Assembly (NCBI GenBank): GCA_907163375.1
Contig: CAJQUW010011509.1
Span: 124,001 to 188,000, forward strand
DNA from: Prostheceraeus crozeri
Lineage: Eukaryota > Platyhelminthes > Polycladida > Euryleptidae
Direction: 5' to 3'
Length of the DNA: 64,000 bases
In this document: one piece after another, positions 22,217 through 32,198 of the stretch
Layout of the letters: every line of letters begins with the position of its first letter
Numbering within the stretch: position 1 is the first letter of the stretch
Notes under the pieces: model-generated
What the model saw: only the letters and a program-made list of their open reading frames with translations
What the model was told of the DNA's origin: nothing
Databases searched by the model: none
Program-made: the position numbers and the translations under genes

Positions 22217-22265
22217 TGAAGACCTCCGAGTAGCTGGATTACAGGTGTTTACCAAACATCCGGTC
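22217..22265 (-). ncRNA. SRP/7SL Alu-domain-like segment, repeat A
   Basis: Minus strand: ACCGGATGTTTGGTAAACA followed by CCTGTAATCCAGCTACTCGG and AGG. The second piece is nearly the SRP/Alu signature. The first differs from SRP RNA at many bases yet still forms a hairpin (TGTTT/AAACA around GGT), as SRP RNA does with different bases, which suggests a retained fold. It sits directly between the tRNA-like promoter and repeat B. Confidence 0.5.
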
Positions 22266-22289
22266 AGAAATGTTAGTAATAAGGTTGAC

Positions 22290-22360
22290 TGCGCAAGGAG
22301 TCGAACCTGGCCATCCAGACCACGGGCAGACACTTAAACCACTGTGCCACTCGCTCGCCA
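22290..22360 (-). promoter_or_regulatory. tRNA-like pol III promoter at the 5' end of the R2-type LINE
   Basis: Minus strand A box TGGCACAGTGG (22349-22339) fits TRGCNNAGTGG, and B box GGTTCGACTCC (22307-22297) fits GGTTCGANNCC. The 31-nt gap between them is right for a tRNA. The sequence starts within a few bases of the 33-nt direct repeat at 22363, so it appears to be the true 5' end of the inserted element. A tRNA-derived SINE head is the alternative reading. Confidence 0.6.
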
Positions 22361-22362
22361 AT

Positions 22363-22395
22363 ATTGGGGATTTTTCTTTGAAATATACGTTCATT
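22363..22395 (+). repeat. 33-nt direct repeat, right target-site copy
   Basis: Matches 15490-15522 at 32 of 33 positions; lies just outside the tRNA-like 5' end of the LINE. Confidence 0.7.
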
Positions 22396-22609
22396 ATTAT
22401 TACTATTATTATTTTCCAATGTTTCATTTCGTACAAAACTGAGTTTTACATCACAAACTAATGTTAACACTGTTATTCTATCTTAATCAAATTGGTTTTC
22501 CTCTTAGAATAAAATGATAAGAAACCTGAGGTTGACTAGAGATGATAATACATGATGCATAATACCATCAAATGATAATACATGTAAATACTACAAATAC
22601 TGATAAATA

Positions 22610-23920
22610 CGAGGGGTGATTGATAAGTTCGCGGCCTGACATAGAAAGCTTAAAGCCAGGCCATTATGCACATGTGGATTGATACAATGGAATGTGCTGA
22701 CGGCGCATGACGAGTGTTCAGTCGATCCGGTGAACTGTTGGTAAACCACAGCTACTTAACTTCAGTTACTAACTTATCAGTCAGTTAGTCAGATAAGTGT
22801 TGTGAAAGATGGATCACGTTTCAAATCGAGCTGTCATTCGTTATCTCGGCTTGAAAGGACTCACACCAAAGGAGATTCATGATGATATGGTTGGAACACT
22901 TGGTGAGAAAGCTCCGTCCTACACCACAGTCAAGAAGTGGGCTTCAGAATTCAAGCAAGGAAGAGAGAGCTTGGAAGATGATCCCCGTTGTGGAAGACCA
23001 GTGACAGTGAGCACAGATGTGATCGATCATGTTCAAAAGATTATTCTTGATGATCGCCGTACAACCGAGCGAAAGATTGCCTTCGAACTGAAGATTTCAC
23101 AAGAGCGTGTCCATAACATCATCCATCATGAACTTGGCATGAACAAAGTTTCCGCTCGATGGGTGCCACGACTGCTCACACCAGAAAACAAACGAGCCCG
23201 CTTTCTCATCTCAAGGGACAACCTGGCGCTGTTCGTAAGAGATCCTGAAAATTTCATGGACCGGTTCATTACGATAGATGAGACTTGGGTTCACCACTAT
23301 CAGCCAGAGTCGAAAGAACAATCGAAACAATGGAAGCACCCAGGATCACCAACTCCGCGGGAAGCCAAGGTCACCAGGTCCGCGGGAAAGGTCATGGCCT
23401 CCATTTTTTGGGATTCGAAGGGAGTTTTGTTGTTGGACTTCCTAGAGACTGGTCGGACAATTGCTGACGAGTAATACGCTCATTTGTTGCAGCAGTTACG
23501 AGTGCAGATCAAGATCAAGCGGAGAGGGAAGCTCACGAAAGGCGTGCTCTTCCATCAAGACAATGCGCCTGCTCACACCTCCGCTATCGCCATGTCTGCC
23601 ATCCAAGGTTGTGGGTTTGACATCATTTCCCAACCACCCTATTCTCCTGATCTGGCACCATCGGACTTTCATCTCTTCCCAAAAATGAAATTGGAGCTCA
23701 GTGGTCAGCACTTCGCATCCAACAGTGACGTCATGGAGGCCGTTGAGGAGTATCTGGACTCCAAAGACTCACACTTCTATGAGCAAGGGATCCGCGCATT
23801 GCAGCACCGTTGGGCTAAGTGCGTTGATTGTAGGGGCGATTATGTCGAAAAATAAATATGTATCGTTTGCGAAATATGCTTTTTTCTATATCGGGCCGCG
23901 AACTTTTCAATCACCCCACG
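22610..23920 (+). mobile_element. mariner element with TA target duplication
   Basis: The left end is CGAGGGGTGATTGATAAGTT and the right end AACTTTTCAATCACCCCACG, inverted repeats of ~28 bp with a few mismatches (both continue into CGCGGCC). TA dinucleotides flank at 22608-22609 and 23921-23922. The length of 1311 bp and a single transposase gene are normal for mariner. Confidence 0.9.
22809..23855 (+). pseudogene. mariner transposase with one internal stop
   Basis: From ATG 22809 the frame covers 348 residues to the stop ending at 23855, broken only by TAA at 23472-23474, where family members have an aromatic residue (GRTIADE-stop-YAHLL). The N-terminus has paired helix-turn-helix motifs (IRYLGLKGLTPKEIHDDM, VKKWASEFKQGRESLEDDPR, then GRPVT). 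The catalytic triad is present: TIDETWVHHY, FHQDNAPAH and YSPDLAPSDFHLF, with 34 residues between the second and third Asp, the mariner D34D signature. One nonsense change and intact termini indicate recent activity. Confidence 0.9.
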
Positions 23921-23922
23921 TA

Positions 23923-25978
23923 CATGGATGCTATAAATACAATAATATATAAATTATCGTATATATGAATTTATACAATAATATAAATACTGATTAATAC
24001 TTTCTGGAATCTATTATTAAAGCAGATCACTTTCCATTTTGCCATAATGATGAACGAAGAGCATAATATGTTTTGACAAATTTCTATTTGTGCAGCTGAT
24101 CTCAACCTGGTTATTGAAGGGAACCTGTTTGTTCGCAACACCTTGCTTCAAGACATATGGAACACCTCCCATATAGTTGCACACAGACATGTCTCCACTC
24201 AAAATACGCGATTTAAATCTCACTAATCTCTCGGTCACCTGCGCATATATGATTTTCTGAGTTTTCGTGTTCCTCCAGCCAGCAACAAGCGTAGCTGTTG
24301 CTCTATCAAATATCTGTTGCATCAAACTCTCATACAGTTTTATGCGAATTGATCCACCTGTATTATACAATACGCTACAAAGTTTGGAAATTGCGCAACC
24401 GGAAAACGAAAAATGGACAACAAAGAGTTATGCAAATTGAAATTATGCGAAACGATACGAAGCCGAATTGATTAGTGGGTGATATTTGTGTATGAGTTTC
24501 GCTTCCATGTGTCTTATATTCGAGCTCTCTGGCTCATGTGATAATATTTCGGTTTTAGTGCTGCAGCTCTTCAAATGTTTGCATATAGACAATGTTACTT
24601 CTGTGAAATATTCCTTAACTCTGAAATCGAAAGGTCACATTGTGCTTCCAATATGGAAATATTGGCATTCAGGAAACGTTTATTTGCAAACGACATTTTT
24701 ACTAAAGCACATTCTGTTGTCTTTCATTGGACATGCTGTCATATGGCAATTGCTTTCTTAAGGCACGCCGGAAGGTTACATCTGACTTTTGTGCAAGCCC
24801 AGTGTTTAGTTGTTCTAGTTTCTGTAACAACGTTCTTTATTTTTTGATTAATATTATCTGAAATGAAGGGCGCTTTTATATAGAACTTTTCTTTGTTGTA
24901 ATAGTTAAGTGTTCTTCACCTCTTTCTCTTTCCTTTTCGAGTTTTGCATAAAATTTTCGGAATAGCCATTTAATCGGAAGTTATCGAATTGTTGGAGGTA
25001 TTGCTGTTTAGAAATCAGATTTGTGTATCGTTCAGATAGGCCTATGGCACCTATACGTTTTTCCTTAATTTCTTATAATTACGGTTTTTGTTTGATTAGA
25101 TAGATTTGAATGGGAATTTAGAAAGATATTCTTCTATGTTGGCTCTTTGTAAAATTCAAATAGCACTTCATTGCGACAAGTCGAGAGTGTAAAGATATGA
25201 CACTTAATTGATTATCGTTCTTGGAGAAATCTATTTCGAAGTGGAAATTTTCATTTTGATCACTGAGACATGCATGAAATTCTTGGGCAGTTTCTTTGTT
25301 CTTGGTTAGGGTTAAAAATAATGCTTGAAATTTTTTAAAACAAAAGCATGATGCTTTTGTGTTTTTTGTTTTCATTGTTTCCATTGTTTTTTTCGATGCC
25401 ATCATTTTTACCAGACATTTTTTCTAATGTCTAACCTATTGAATGAGTTGTCAACGTTCTTGCTGATTTTAATAGGCATAATGCTTGTATAGGTGAAAGC
25501 CTGAACTGTATTTCTTTTCCACAGAAGCTAAATATGACACATCAACGAGGTATAGGATTTATATCCATAGAATAAGCTAATAATTTACATCCTATTAGAA
25601 ATAGGATTTAGCATCGGTCTTCACGTATCAAATTTCATTTTGCTTTTGTTTTCATGCTGACGATTCTTTTAGAAAGTTTTCTAAAAGTTTAGGGAATGTT
25701 AATTTGTAAGCCACCCCCGCATCTGGTCTTAAACGAACAGAAACCACAGCTTTTGCTATTTTGCACTTGACACAGGATGTCCATCTCGATCTGTGTAGAT
25801 ATCGGTAGTCTTTGGTATCAAATAATTGGGAAACTGTCTCATTACACTTGTCAAGTCGATGATTTTAATAATAGGACCGATTTACTGCAGATTGAACATG
25901 ACTAAATTTACTGAAAGGAAATGTCTCCCATTTGACAATATTAGATTTTGGGTGAGGAAGCAGACTGGATACTCCTAT
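23923..25978. other. AT-rich stretch, nothing recognised
   Basis: Contains several unsupported small ORFs; the longest, 24017-24370 (minus, 117 codons), shows no motif I know. One TAGGCCTA at 25037. Confidence 0.4.
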
Positions 25979-26022
25979 ATTGCGCTAGCGTCTGCGACCA
26001 GCTATGCTGGCCATCGTCAGGC
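25979..26022 (-). ncRNA. Decayed hammerhead-like motif of a PLE
   Basis: Minus strand: CTGACGA (26020-26014), one U, then stem II GGCCAGC/GCTGGTC around loop ATA, a 7-bp helix with one G-U. The second box is broken: GCAGA where GAAA is expected. The layout CTGACGA-U-GGCC is the same as in the PLE at 20674, so this is probably the end of a related PLE. Confidence 0.5.
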
Positions 26023-26438
26023 GACTGAAAAATCAAACACGCAAACCGATTATTCAGCGTTAGATTTCACTCTATAATGAATCCTATAATATCCTCCATC
26101 CTCTAATCCTATATAATGAATTACTAGATAAAATGCGCGAAGCCTAAAGGATCGTAGACAAAGGAATTCATCTAAGATCGGAATGAGATTATACTACCAA
26201 AATGCAATTTAGAGTAGAAGACGAGAAAGTAATTAATAGTCAAAGGAAGAAAAAGAAATGGGAAATTCAGTCAAATTTTCAGCAACACAGATGGTTGGAA
26301 TGGTGAGCTGTCGGTTACCAGGAATCTTGGTCATTTTTGAGGAATTGACAACGAAGGCAATCGGTTTTAAAGAATTCTTCAGCTTCATGGCGCTAAGTCC
26401 GAGCCAGAACGGACTCATGAAACAGTCGCAGATGGGTG

Positions 26439-26600
26439 GTAAGTGACAGTGACTTTCCTTTGACTGAAGATCAGACGGCTGTCCTCGCCAAGGGTCTTAA
26501 TTTTGCCATCACACCGAGGAGGATTTCGACCTCGAACTTCATCGCAGATGTAGAAGACGTGACGGTGGGATGCAATGAGGAGGATCACGGTTGGGCAGCA
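26439..26600 (+). pseudogene. Penelope-like N-terminal fragment
   Basis: SDFPLTEDQTAVLAKGLNFA and ITPRRISTSNFIADVED match the conserved N-terminal PLE motif, 'Ls.de..vL.kGlnFaptP..ip...ii..vE'; the array PLE has the analogous LNADELSLLRKGMEFNLKP. Nothing of the RT follows, and the frame stops at ~26666. It faces opposite to the hammerhead-like motif at 25979-26022, as expected of an inverted PLE remnant. Confidence 0.55.
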
Positions 26601-27509
26601 AGGTACAGAAAAAATACCAACGGCAATTATTGTCCGTCATTTCCTAGTAAACACCTAGCCTATTAAAGTGAGAATCAATAGGCAGCCAACAATTATGTAA
26701 TTGTTCGCCTTTAATCATATCGTTTTAAAAAGCGCACTCGTACATTTTTACCTTCTAAATGAAGTCCAACAAAGCATTCCAATTCAACATTCATTTTTCT
26801 TCAATTCTATTCTTCTTTCTGGCATTGCAAAAATGTCGATAACATCTGAGTGCCATTTTTCAGGGCCACTTTTTATCATACGGACCAGGGATGCGGAGTC
26901 GGAGTCCCGGAGTCCTATCATTTTTGCTGGAGTCGGAGTATTATAAAATGATCACACAGATATTTCGATCACACATACGCACCAAAGGTCACATCAGAGA
27001 CAAAAATGAAATACTAGTTTGTTAAGAGAGCATTACCTCTTATCCTCAAATTAATGCACACGCAATTTGTTTGGCAAAACATGCATCTTATCTTTATCGA
27101 TAGAAAAAAACAAATGATTAGGAGATCAGACAGATATAGCATTCCCATAACACTGGGTAATGTTTGAGAGGAGTCTTTACCCTCATGTCTGCCAACTCGA
27201 GATATTACTCGATAACGTTTATCAACAAACGATGTTTCCATGCCAATACATAATCACATCATGTGTGTGTTTATCTTCTTGAGATTGAATCTTCTTTCAC
27301 CATGTAGTTTTCACCCCTGTGTGATGTGTTACTAATAAGCTTCAAATATAGTAGTACAAATATTAATAACTACCTATGATAAGAATTGAATTTCTAAAAT
27401 TTACTTTTGGAACAAATTCCTCTATCATTAAGAATGAAGCGGTAAAAGTTGGGTTAACATGATAATTTGACAGTAAGCACTGTTTACCTTAATTACCCTG
27501 AGAAATCGC
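26601..27509. other. Mostly unrecognised; isolated hAT-like end
   Basis: At 26886-26905 CAGGGATGCGGAGTCGGAGT looks like a hAT terminal repeat, with GGAGTCGGAGTA again at 26930-26941, but I found no matching opposite end. Confidence 0.3.
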
Positions 27510-27790
27510 TACTGAAAAATACATCAGGTAGAGTAGCAACTCAGTATTAATTAAATCCCCAATGTATGTGCAGTTTAAATTTTATCAGATGAACTCGAGT
27601 TGAACCCAATTGAGTATTGATACAAAATGTGAGATATGCAGATTTTTACAGTTTTGAAGAAATTACCACGCAATTGACTGATCATGATAGCGATACAGAA
27701 GGAATAATGGTATTCTACATATCCTCCATGTCATGAAAATCTTGGAGCGGTGATGTTTGTTGAAATAGCAATTAATAGTGAAAAAATGCA
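27510..27790 (+). repeat. Diverged dispersed repeat, copy B
   Basis: Collinear with 9290-9570 (copy A), with blocks AAATCCCCAATGT, GATGAACTCGAG, GAAGAAATTACCACG and TTGGAGCGGTGATG. It has no terminal repeats of its own in view. Confidence 0.65.
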
Positions 27791-28578
27791 ACGCGCATCA
27801 GATGAAATCCTTGTGCACATTCAGTCACTCTATGAAGTAGTTGCCACATTCATGTAAAAACCCAAAGCTCTTTTATTAGTGATGTATGATCTATCTCATA
27901 TGACTTTAAATGCTATCTCATAAATACTTGAAAATATCTATACATTCTGGAATATCAGATATAGGAGATATCATAGGTCAAAATTATAGTCTGATTTACT
28001 AGTTGGAAGTATGGCAGTCAAAGAAATGTCCTCAGCCACACTACAAATTATAAAATGACATTCATTCTGCTCAATTTTCTAACGCTAGTTTCCTTGATTT
28101 TTTTCAACATAATATATTAAAACGGAATCTTTAAATCTATGCCATCTATGTCTAAAACTGAAGCATTTAAAACAACTGTTGGTTATCATTATGTCTGATC
28201 ATCATCTTGCAGAACACAAAGTTAGTTAAGGTCTGATGCATTTGCGAATCGTTTAACAAAAAGTAAGAAAAATGCCTCTCAGGGGGTTTTAAACCTTCTA
28301 GGAGACACTCTGACAAATTATCATTAAGATATGATTGTACAGCAACAAAAACAGTTAGTCAAATTCGACCATCTTCACCCTAAAAATTGAAATTCAAATT
28401 AAAGAAGTTGCTGCTATCTCCCTGCTGTATGGAACATGAAATTGTAGAGCAGTTTAAACCACACCACAGTAATCAACTAGTCAAAAGAAGAAATGTACGC
28501 AGGGTCTGGAAACCGCCGCTCCCTCATCTAACCGGTCAGAATCGGCTTCATTAAAGTATATGATGATAAGCGACGATT
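27791..28578. other. Nothing recognised
   Basis: AT-rich with no supported ORF or repeat. Confidence 0.4.
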
Positions 28579-28950
28579 TTCATTAAAAATGTCTCCTGCT
28601 CTGAAAAAGCAATGTTGTACAGCGGTTTGAAGGACACGTGTTCCCGGACATTGTATGAGCCATTCGAAAATCGCAGATGACAATTAATATTGTCTAGGCA
28701 CACGATTCGACGGCTTGATAATGTTCGACTCTTATAATCCACCTCCAGTCATGATTTTTTCGAATCCTGATCCATCCAACATCTCAGACGACAGATGGTG
28801 GCCATCGCATCCAATGTCGGTGAAAATGTTCAATGAACTTTGCGCACTTCATTCCATCACCTTACTCAGACGTCCAGCAACTCATATGTCATCGGGTCAC
28901 TCTGCGCTATATAGATGTGTCACTATATAGCAGGAGACATTTTTAATGAA
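28579..28950. repeat. 22-bp perfect inverted repeat enclosing ~330 bp
   Basis: TTCATTAAAAATGTCTCCTG (28579-28598, plus two more bases) is the exact reverse complement of the segment ending at 28950. The enclosed sequence is GC-richer and has a 71-codon ORF (28715-28930) without motifs. It could be a short MITE or the scar of an inversion; no target duplication was found. Confidence 0.55.
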
Positions 28951-30584
28951 AGCCTTCATTTCTTAGCATTTTCTTTGATTCTTTGAAACACACAACAGTT
29001 GATATTTAGATTGTTATGATTTCTAAACTTCCATACATTAGTAGTTTATACTAGGCCTACTGTAATGGAAAATTTAATCAAATGTGTCAAGTGTAAAGAA
29101 ACCACTTAATTTTCAAAAATCCCAAGAAAACATGTTTTTCAAATTAAAAAGGCTTAAAATCGCATTTTAAATCATTGTTTTAAAATAAGGAATGTATGTT
29201 AACCCTGTTCGAGATCTCGGCAGTGTGATTTCAAACGCCTAAAAAATGGTCGAGACCTCGAGAATCTCGTGATTGAATACCCTAAGTACTATCCCATCAT
29301 TGTCTAACTCAGCATATTTGCTTTTCTCCCTAAAAGTAATGATGCGCAATGCAGTGCGCTAGATTTTGCTTCAAATGTTCATGAATTGTACTAATATGTA
29401 ATTGTAAATAATTATATAGGCCTAAACAGTTCATGGGTTTTTACTTGTATTTATGGTATATGCAGCTTTCAGAATATGGAGACTAGAGGATTGAGGCACA
29501 TGTCCAAAGCTAGTTATACATGGGTGCATATAGTAATACTAAAACCTCTAATACTAAACTATAACTTCTACAGTGACTACACCTGTACTTCTTGCAGGTG
29601 ACCAAAATTGAAAATCACGAAATCTAATGACTTCTTTATAGGAAAACGAACACATGCAGTTGCTGTAAACTGTTGTAGTCGCGATAAGTGAAAATTGTCA
29701 GCGACTGTGAAATATACACATGTAGGCCTATGTGAAGTATACCTGCTACTAAGTATACTAAAATGTAATAGATAAAACTCTCATTCACTAATATAATTTA
29801 GAAGTTAGACCACTTAAAGTTTTCTTAAGTGGAGTTTTCAATAATCTGGAAATAATAAAGTGTATGTGCGCTATAAAAAGACATCATTCACAGTTCAAAC
29901 ATAGCATGACCGTAGTTTCTTGATTAAACCATGTAGACATCGTAACTGATTGTTGATAATAAGGCATGAATCAAATATAATTAAATCAATTAATGTATAT
30001 GTAGATCAGGTAAACATGTTCTATTCGCATTACAGTAGAGTATGAATTACACTCAGCATTGATAGCGTTAACATGCACATGCAAGTCCACATGCACATGA
30101 ATGCTTGGAAGCCAAGTTTACCATGGTATGTATAGAGAAAGAATGCTGTTCGTCTCAGCAGGTCAGCTGCAAGGTCAAAGTTCTAAAACTGTAGCCAAAT
30201 ATGTACAACTTTTCTTTCCAAAACCTCGGTATGGACTCGTAGGAATCAACTGAAAATTTAAAACACGTGTTTATTATATTCTCATCATCATCTGGTAAAA
30301 TTTTCCAATTGGGTGCATTTCTCTGAATTACCTTTTTAGGAGGATGAAGCATTCTGCGGATTTTACTACTTATTATGAAAAAAGTCAAGTATCACAAAAG
30401 CTACCCGTGCGAATCGATTAAAATTAGGTGTAAGCAATTTAGGTAATTACCAGCTAAACGTTTTGATTGCAGGTCCGGTATATTTTCTTAACTTGCATTT
30501 CATACGTAATATACTATTTATATGAAAAATAAATTCAACAGACGGAAATAACTTGGTAGATTTTTTTGTAGGTAAATAGGCTAC
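28951..30584. other. AT-rich stretch, nothing recognised
   Basis: Three TAGGCCTA palindromes lie here (29052, 29417, 29723). No ORF with motifs. Confidence 0.4.
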
Positions 30585-30649
30585 TTAGCTAAAATACCAC
30601 CGACCTCTGGCATTCTAGGCCAACCCTCTACCAACTGAGCTATCGACAT
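30585..30649 (-). tRNA. tRNA-like pseudogene or SINE head
   Basis: Minus strand: TAGCTCAGTTGGTAGAG, a perfect D-arm/A box, followed by an anticodon-like hairpin TTGGC-CTAGAAT-GCCAG (loop centre AGA) and GGTCGGTGGT. The T loop is degenerate (TATTTTA instead of TTCRANY), and no acceptor pairing is convincing. An AGA anticodon would mean tRNA-Ser, but there is no long variable arm. It is therefore a decayed tRNA or tRNA-derived repeat rather than a working gene. Confidence 0.45.
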
Positions 30650-30689
30650 AAAGTTGCGAATGCAGTCAGACGATGCACGGAAGAAGAAT

Positions 30690-31120
30690 GGTGTTCGTGT
30701 GGGTTCCTCGTCATTGTCCTTGGTGGGTAACGAATGGGCGGATGAGGCGGCTAATCAGGTTAGGAATGAAAACCAATAAGAAGTGTAGTGCTTAATTACG
30801 AGGTGGTGAAGAGTTGGTGGAAGAAACGTGAGGTAGTTGATAAGTGGTCGCATAAAGGTGTGGAAAAGTGTAAGGTGAGGGTATGAAGCATAACTTGAAG
30901 AGAAGTTGGTCCAGGGTAGAGAGAGAACAGTTTGGCTAGTTTTCTAGGCGCTCTATTGAACTGGGGGCCTACTGGAAGAGGTTTGGGATGGATGATATCG
31001 GTTTTTGTCGCACGTGTGGCGAAGTGTTGGAGTCTGCTGAGAATGTCATGGAGTGTGTTGCTGATGAGTTACAGATCTCCTTTCATGGTCTGTCTGTTTT
31101 GTGTTGTAGACCGCAGGAGG
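30690..31120 (+). pseudogene. LINE RNase H and C-terminal zinc-knuckle remnant
   Basis: FVWVPRHCPW and, one frame over, GNEWADEAANQVRNENQ form the last RNase H motif ('vPgH.gi.GNe.AD.aA'). Later ELGAYWKRFGMDDIGFCRTC, GEVLESAENVMEC is the C..C...H/C knuckle that ends RNase H-bearing LINE ORF2 proteins. Stops and frameshifts lie between. RNase H points to I/LOA/R1-like LINEs, different from the two LINEs at 14-22 kb. Confidence 0.6.
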
Positions 31121-31306
31121 CTTCGCCTTTTTATGTAGCAACACAGTCGACGCAGCCGATGCTATTAATGCTAACTTGAGCAGTTATTTTCAAACTTTTC
31201 ATTTTCATTTGAAGGCGAGGGACAGTGGTGTTGTCTTTCGAATGTTGTTAAAATCTACGAATATTTGAATAGACTGCATCAAAAGCCACCTGTTTTGACC
31301 TAATCT

Positions 31307-31570
31307 CTAACAAGTTTTGCAAACTTGTAGCTGCACAGAGGCCATCTCCTCTTCACTTAGTCTAGGACGACCGGAACGTGTCTTATCATGCAGACTACCC
31401 GTTTCATAAAATTTAGTCATTAATTTGAGCATAGTCGCAGCAGAAAATGGGTCTCCGATCATATTGTGCCTGTGTTTGAATTCGCGAAGAGCAGCTGTAG
31501 GACTCTTGTCACACAAAATGTAACATTCTAGCAACTCTAACTTGTGCTGAGTTCCATAAGCTAATACCAA
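31307..31570 (-). pseudogene. Tc1/mariner-superfamily transposase, N-terminal helix-turn-helix piece
   Basis: YGTQHKLELLECYILCDKS, AALREFKHRH and LMTKFYETGSLHDKTRSG-RPRLS match the N-terminal HTH pair of IS630/Tc1/mariner transposases ('F.etGsv.dk.RsGRPr.s'). The frame ends at 31307 with no catalytic domain. It sits downstream, not upstream, of the minus-strand catalytic fragment at 32584-33391, so it belongs to another copy. Confidence 0.65.
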
Positions 31571-31740
31571 AGTCTAACGAATGCTTCAAAAGCAAAAAGA
31601 CAATACCATGACTGATATACGCTAACAGCTAGATAAATAGGGAAGTTTAGCAGTAACGTATGACGTCACATGACGCTGCAATCAAACAAAAACGCTTTTT
31701 GAAAGACCAAGATCATTGGCTGAGACAGGTTCACTAAAAC

Positions 31741-31930
31741 ATGACTTGGCTTAAGAATAATGTTCACTCACCTGTTCAATCGAAGGAGGATTTGAAGAAA
31801 AGAATTATAGAAGTGTGTGAAGGTGTTACGCTGCAAGAATTGTCAGCTGGAGTGTCCAATATCCGTATTATAGACTTGATTATTTGAGAGAAGTTGGTGG
31901 CGGTAGTTTTGAAAAAAGTCTTTCAAATTG
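31741..31930 (+). pseudogene. Tc1/mariner-superfamily transposase, C-terminal tail
   Basis: MTWLKNNVHSPVQSKEDLKK, RIIEVCEGVTLQELS and, after a frame change, YYRLDYLREVGGGSFEKSL resemble the 'sleDLK.RI...c..it...l.......R.......GGhfE..L' end of these transposases. It faces opposite to the N-terminal piece at 31307-31570. Confidence 0.55.
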
Positions 31931-32198
31931 GATTATATAGTTTGTTTTTTTTTAAATGATCTCTATAATTTATAAAGCAAGATAGACATTAACTGATGAC
32001 ATTTTCATAATATTGTCTTAATGACTTAAAACGTGTGAGTAAATGTTTTGCTCCAATTCTTTCAATTTTGAAAATATTTCAATTTTAATTTTTTCCAGAC
32101 TATACGGACACACGGTGCATGCATGCATACATGTTCATATATGTTTATGTGTGAATAATTGCGAGCGATTTATGTGCTCTGCTATTCGCGTGTATATA

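Larger units (their letters stand above)
15523..22362 (-). mobile_element. R2-superclade LINE, interrupted by a PLE dimer
   Basis: The limits are set by 33-nt direct repeats at 15490-15522 and 22363-22395. In element orientation: tRNA-like promoter (22360-22290), two SRP-Alu-like segments, a Myb-like N-terminal ORF (22005-21025), the PLE insertion with 12-bp TSD (18303-20777), the RT and a zinc knuckle, a restriction-like endonuclease (to 15596), 3' UTR and a short A-run. Without the insertion the element is ~4.4 kb, normal for a single-ORF R2-type element. Many frameshifts make this copy inactive. Confidence 0.7.

Noticed and set aside
22223-22262. Human Alu contamination, suggested by GAGTAGCTGGATTACAGG
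   Set aside because: The surrounding sequence, the diverged second copy 104 nt away and the joined R2-type LINE are not human; similarity is confined to the SRP-Alu core.
30585-30649. Functional tRNA gene
   Set aside because: Perfect A box, but the T loop and acceptor stem are degenerate and the anticodon AGA would need a long variable arm that is absent.
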